Below, piece after piece: positions 60,447 to 64,000 of a stretch of DNA of 64,000 bases; position 1 is the first letter of the stretch, and each line of letters starts with the position of its first letter. Under the pieces are notes generated by a model. That model was not told where the DNA came from. It was given only the letters and a program-made list of their open reading frames with translations, and made no database searches. The stretch spans positions 54,646,650 through 54,710,649 of the forward strand of contig CM037783.1 in NCBI GenBank assembly GCA_021229015.1, written 5' to 3'. The stretch is from Solen grandis. Its lineage: Eukaryota; Mollusca; Bivalvia; Adapedonta; Solenidae. The translations under genes and the position numbers were made by a program.

Positions 60447-60471
<25 letters not shown>
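60447..60471. repeat. poly-T run
   Basis: Twenty-five T residues. Confidence 0.95.
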
Positions 60472-63400
60472 GTGATCCAAGAAATGAAACATTTGTAATA
60501 AGGTCTTGTACCTTGTGAAAACAGATATATGAATTAAATTTAATACTATAAATAACTTTATTCTGTTATCTAATATTTCTCAGAATAAATGCAAGTTTAC
60601 ATACTGAATCTTGATTCAAATGTATGATAATTCAGATGCAAATCATTGATGCAGAATATCAGAAATCCTGTTGAGCCTGGGGTGGTTAGAAGGAAGGAAC
60701 TTCACTTCCTGATCCACAAGATATGTCAATCACTCTCCTCTCACCTTCTCAAACTTTGTCAGGGCATCTATTGTCTTTGTAAACTCTGCTGGAAAATAAG
60801 TGCCCCTCTTCCTGTAATTATGAACTCCCCTTTGGTGCCTAATTGATTGATTGTTCCAGATAGTTCATCTTAATTGAAGGGGTAATTTATTCATGGCATT
60901 GAGGAGTACTTGGGGCTAGTTAGCATAGAGAGGGTGTTAGGGTATAAGATAGGTGGTGTTCTGTTTGAGACCTCATTGTGTCAGCAGCTGTGATAGATGT
61001 AACATCCCATGTTGAAGTGAGTGTCCTAGCATCATTATTCTAGTCACATATTGGAGATTCAGCGGAGAGAAGAACACCTGTGGAACTTGTGAGGCAGGGG
61101 AGGGAAATATCAATCACATGGTGGTTCACAAGTTGGTGTCATCTTCGGTCCAGACTTTGTCTCTCTGTCATTTGCATATTAAACAGCGGTGCCTTCATCA
61201 TGGGGAGGTAGGTTTGTAATTTGAATTGTATATTGGGAGAATCCTTTGTCCCGCTCATGTTGAAACTTGCTGGTCCAAGACCTAATTTATGTATACCATC
61301 ATTGTGAAAGGGAGACAGGGAAGTTTGAGTTATATATGACATTGAGGCATGGAGTTTCTATGCATGTAGGAGATGAGGGTTAGGCAGCGGCAGACCTAAT
61401 TTACCATGAAGAGCCCTAATTTATGTATTTGGAAGACCTGATTTATGTTAGTGGAAATTTGCTGGAGACAATGTAATTGTACAAGGTCGAGGTGTGTACC
61501 AACCAAGTCTGCATGCCTTGGAATAAATTACACCTGGCATAATCAGATTCCAGCTGAAGGGTTGAGGTCAGCATAACTTTCCTGTTTAATGTCTTCCATG
61601 CAGTCTTCCTTAGGTCCTCCATTTGGTTCTCACACAGTAATAAGGTCAGATAAATAATGTTGTGTCCATAAACAAAATTTAAGATTTGCTTACACATTTG
61701 CATATTACCAGTACACGGTCTTGTACTCTTATTTTTTTTCTTCAGATGCAACAAGATTTTTTTCCTCAGAATAACCAGTTCATCACTTTACTTATAATGC
61801 TGAACTTAATATGTTCAAGAATATTTTTTTTCTAATATTTTTTTTTTGTATTTTATATGATGTTTAATACCTGAATCATAAAAGTAAGTTCTAAGGTATG
61901 GGTAAATGTTTTTCTTGCCAGAGCTCACTACCTGTATATTAATGCTTGACATGTCCAGTACCTTGATTGATCTCATGCTTTATACTTCAGAGGGAAATGA
62001 ATGGCAAGTTTAGAAAGAGGACATCTCCATTAAACCCTCAGGGCACTTCATTTTAACTATCATGCAGGACCATCTTTTGAAAGAGTTACCGTGGCAACAA
62101 GTCTATAGTTCATTTATCAGAGGTGGGAGACCTTTTACATCCCCACTCTCCTTTCCCTTCCCGACAGACAGAGTGTCCATTTCACATCCTTTTGCCGTCT
62201 GCTTGAATGCCGATGGTACAGGTAAATTTGGCATGCCTCGGCTTTTAATGTTGGAAAGATTAATAGAACATACCTGCAGGCAAGTTGTATACAAGATCTT
62301 CGCTGGTGACATGACTGTTTGGTATGGAACAGAGATTTGATAGATTGGTTTGATGGCCCAATGTGTCACATGGCCCCTCAGCCACAGGTGTATCTTGAAT
62401 TACCTGGCCAACTCAGGTACAGCTCTGTAGCATGGACGCCCAACTGTTGGGAGGGGAGAGAGGGCATTACTCAGATATTTTCCCCTCGATGGTGGGAGAC
62501 GGCAATTTGATTTTGCCAGTGTGTTATAGAGGAACATATCCAATTACATTTCTCTGCACCACTGGGCTGGCTCTCAAAGGAAATATTTATGGAGGTACAT
62601 GGTTCACACAGTAAACAGTCTCAGTTCTGTGTAACGTCTAGTTTGCCATTTATGTCTTGGTTGCCATTTATTGCTTTATGAACAATTATAGATTTTGTTG
62701 AAATTTCAAGAAAAGTCAGTCAGTTCCAACTTATCAAATTGTGAGGCTGAAAAAGTTAAAATGTTAGAATATAAAAACATAGAAAGATAGACTTTTTCCT
62801 CCAGATGCTTGCTTGGAATTGCATTTTTTTCTTTTCTGCTGATTTCTCGCTTTAACATTCACACATAAATTTGAACAGGTGGCTCATTAGGAGACACTTT
62901 TTAATCTCAATCATTAATTCAGTGTGAAAAAGTACAAGCAAACATAATTCCAAGAGGAATTTCCGCCAAATTTAAATTGTGGATGACCATAAGTGCAGTT
63001 AAATTCCATCCAACTCTAGAGATGATTAAAATCTTCCTTTTATCTGGTCGCTATGCCGACAGGCACATCCAGTTGAGAGGTTTGTTTGTTTAGAATTTAA
63101 ACCCTTCATGGTGCCATAAAGGGCTGGGGCTCTTGTGGCCATGTCTCTAAACAATGCAGGATTTCAAGGGGAATGGGGGGACAGTAGAGGTCACATGACC
63201 ACAGAGGTCATTCCTGGGGTTAAAAGAATTCAAATGGGAACTGAAATTTTCATGTAATTTTGGGAGGGATATATTTTAGACAAAATCATACATTTTAACA
63301 ATTCTAATTAAAGGATCTCTATTGTTTATTTTATGATTAAAAGCTGTATGGTGATTTAATTTTACTAAAATTTAAGTATGACAGCTTATTCAAAGAATAT

Positions 63401-64000
63401 TGCGTTGTGATTATTTCTGTGTGTCAGTCATTATGTAAAATAAAAAGGTTGTCCAGTATAAGCCACAATTTCAAGAGGAAAATGTGTCACTTGAACTTTC
63501 CATAAAGAGTTCCAAACAATGGAGAAATGCTAAAGTGCATGTTGTCAGCTGTTAAATCTTACCCAGTCTTCTTGAGTTTGAGACACACTGACAAACCAAG
63601 AGATATTATTCAAGTACTATTTCATTGTTTTTCTTCTACCACAGAAAACAAGGAGGTAATTATATAACATTTATTTAGGAATAATGCTTTTGATTGGGTA
63701 TATCATCATCAATGCTGAATCATCCAAGATCTTGTTCTTTGATGACAAAAGATGAACAGGAAATAGATATAAATAGTTTAGACATTTTGAGCTTGTCATG
63801 AGATATATGTCTTTATTTTATATTTGTCAGTGACATGTTGTAAATGGTTAAATAGTTAATCTCAAAGGATATCAATTTAGTCACTGAAATTAGACATATA
63901 GTAATTATACAAAAACTGAATGCCTGCTACTCCTCATTAGTTACAGTTGGGGCAATGATGAACTATTTTTGAATATCACAGAGCAAAGTGTAATTTCCAA

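Larger units (their letters stand above)
55181..64000. other. gene-poor right end
   Basis: Contents: a GCTCACC-type repeat fragment (56831), a repeat terminus (58690), a poly-T run (60447) and repeat-free blocks at about 55300-56600, 60640-61500, 61990-62640 and 62900-63250. Several overlapping open frames exist in these blocks but none has recognisable homology. Confidence 0.4.

Noticed and set aside
61298..61310. ATCATTGTGAAAG, which resembles part of the bantam microRNA
   Set aside because: The seed bases in front do not match and no hairpin is visible around it.
62062..62340. 92-codon open frame and its minus-strand overlap as exons
   Set aside because: Both strands are open over the same stretch, no family is recognised and no clear splice boundaries are seen.

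Overview
This is an intron-rich, AT-rich animal nuclear genome window. Short exons with GT/AG junctions sit in long introns, with many small repeats and one 100-base N gap. Two metazoan genes are recognisable. The repeat content (tRNA-derived SINEs, TTAA-flanked hairpin MITEs, long elements opening with GCTCACCTGAGC) resembles bivalve mollusc genomes as I know them. The bivalve call is inference. I see no operon, CRISPR array, phage or bacterial-type system.

Left third (1-22.4 kb, + strand): the 3' part of a ZDHHC1/11-type protein S-acyltransferase. Eight exons (7228-21881) join in one frame into 476 residues. They cover the second half of the DHHC cysteine-rich domain, the last two membrane segments, the Ser-Thr-Tyr-Asp version of the TTxE motif and a long basic/acidic tail ending in Asp-Thr-Glu-Val. 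The 5' exons lie left of the window. The introns carry MITEs, SINE fragments and a nested repeat at 10.6-13.9 kb.

Middle (22.4-35.8 kb): intergenic, AT-rich, with MITEs, a tRNA-derived SINE and an inverted copy of the internally repetitive element also seen at 11.9 kb.

35.9-43.9 kb (- strand): the 3' half of an L-fucose kinase gene (FCSK, GHMP kinase domain). Recognised exons run from 43878 down to 36450, followed by a long acidic reading frame to 35855. The exon that should complete the glycine-rich loop (after Pro-His-Gly-Ser-Gly) cannot be found. The acidic tail is one base out of frame. The N-terminal half of the protein is not seen. A decayed mariner-like transposon (37175-38011, TA flanks) sits in one intron.

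Right third (44.2-64 kb): after the N gap no exon of either gene can be found. Blocks of more complex, less AT-rich sequence alternate with AT-rich sequence, microsatellites, three MITE copies and a 21-bp-arm hairpin at 54.36 kb. This could be intron or regulatory sequence of an unseen gene, or sequence wrongly joined across the gap.

The two genes have no obvious shared pathway: one S-acylates membrane proteins, the other salvages fucose. The most useful observations are the irregularities in the fucokinase gene, the hairpin MITE family and the PDZ-ligand-like end of the acyltransferase.
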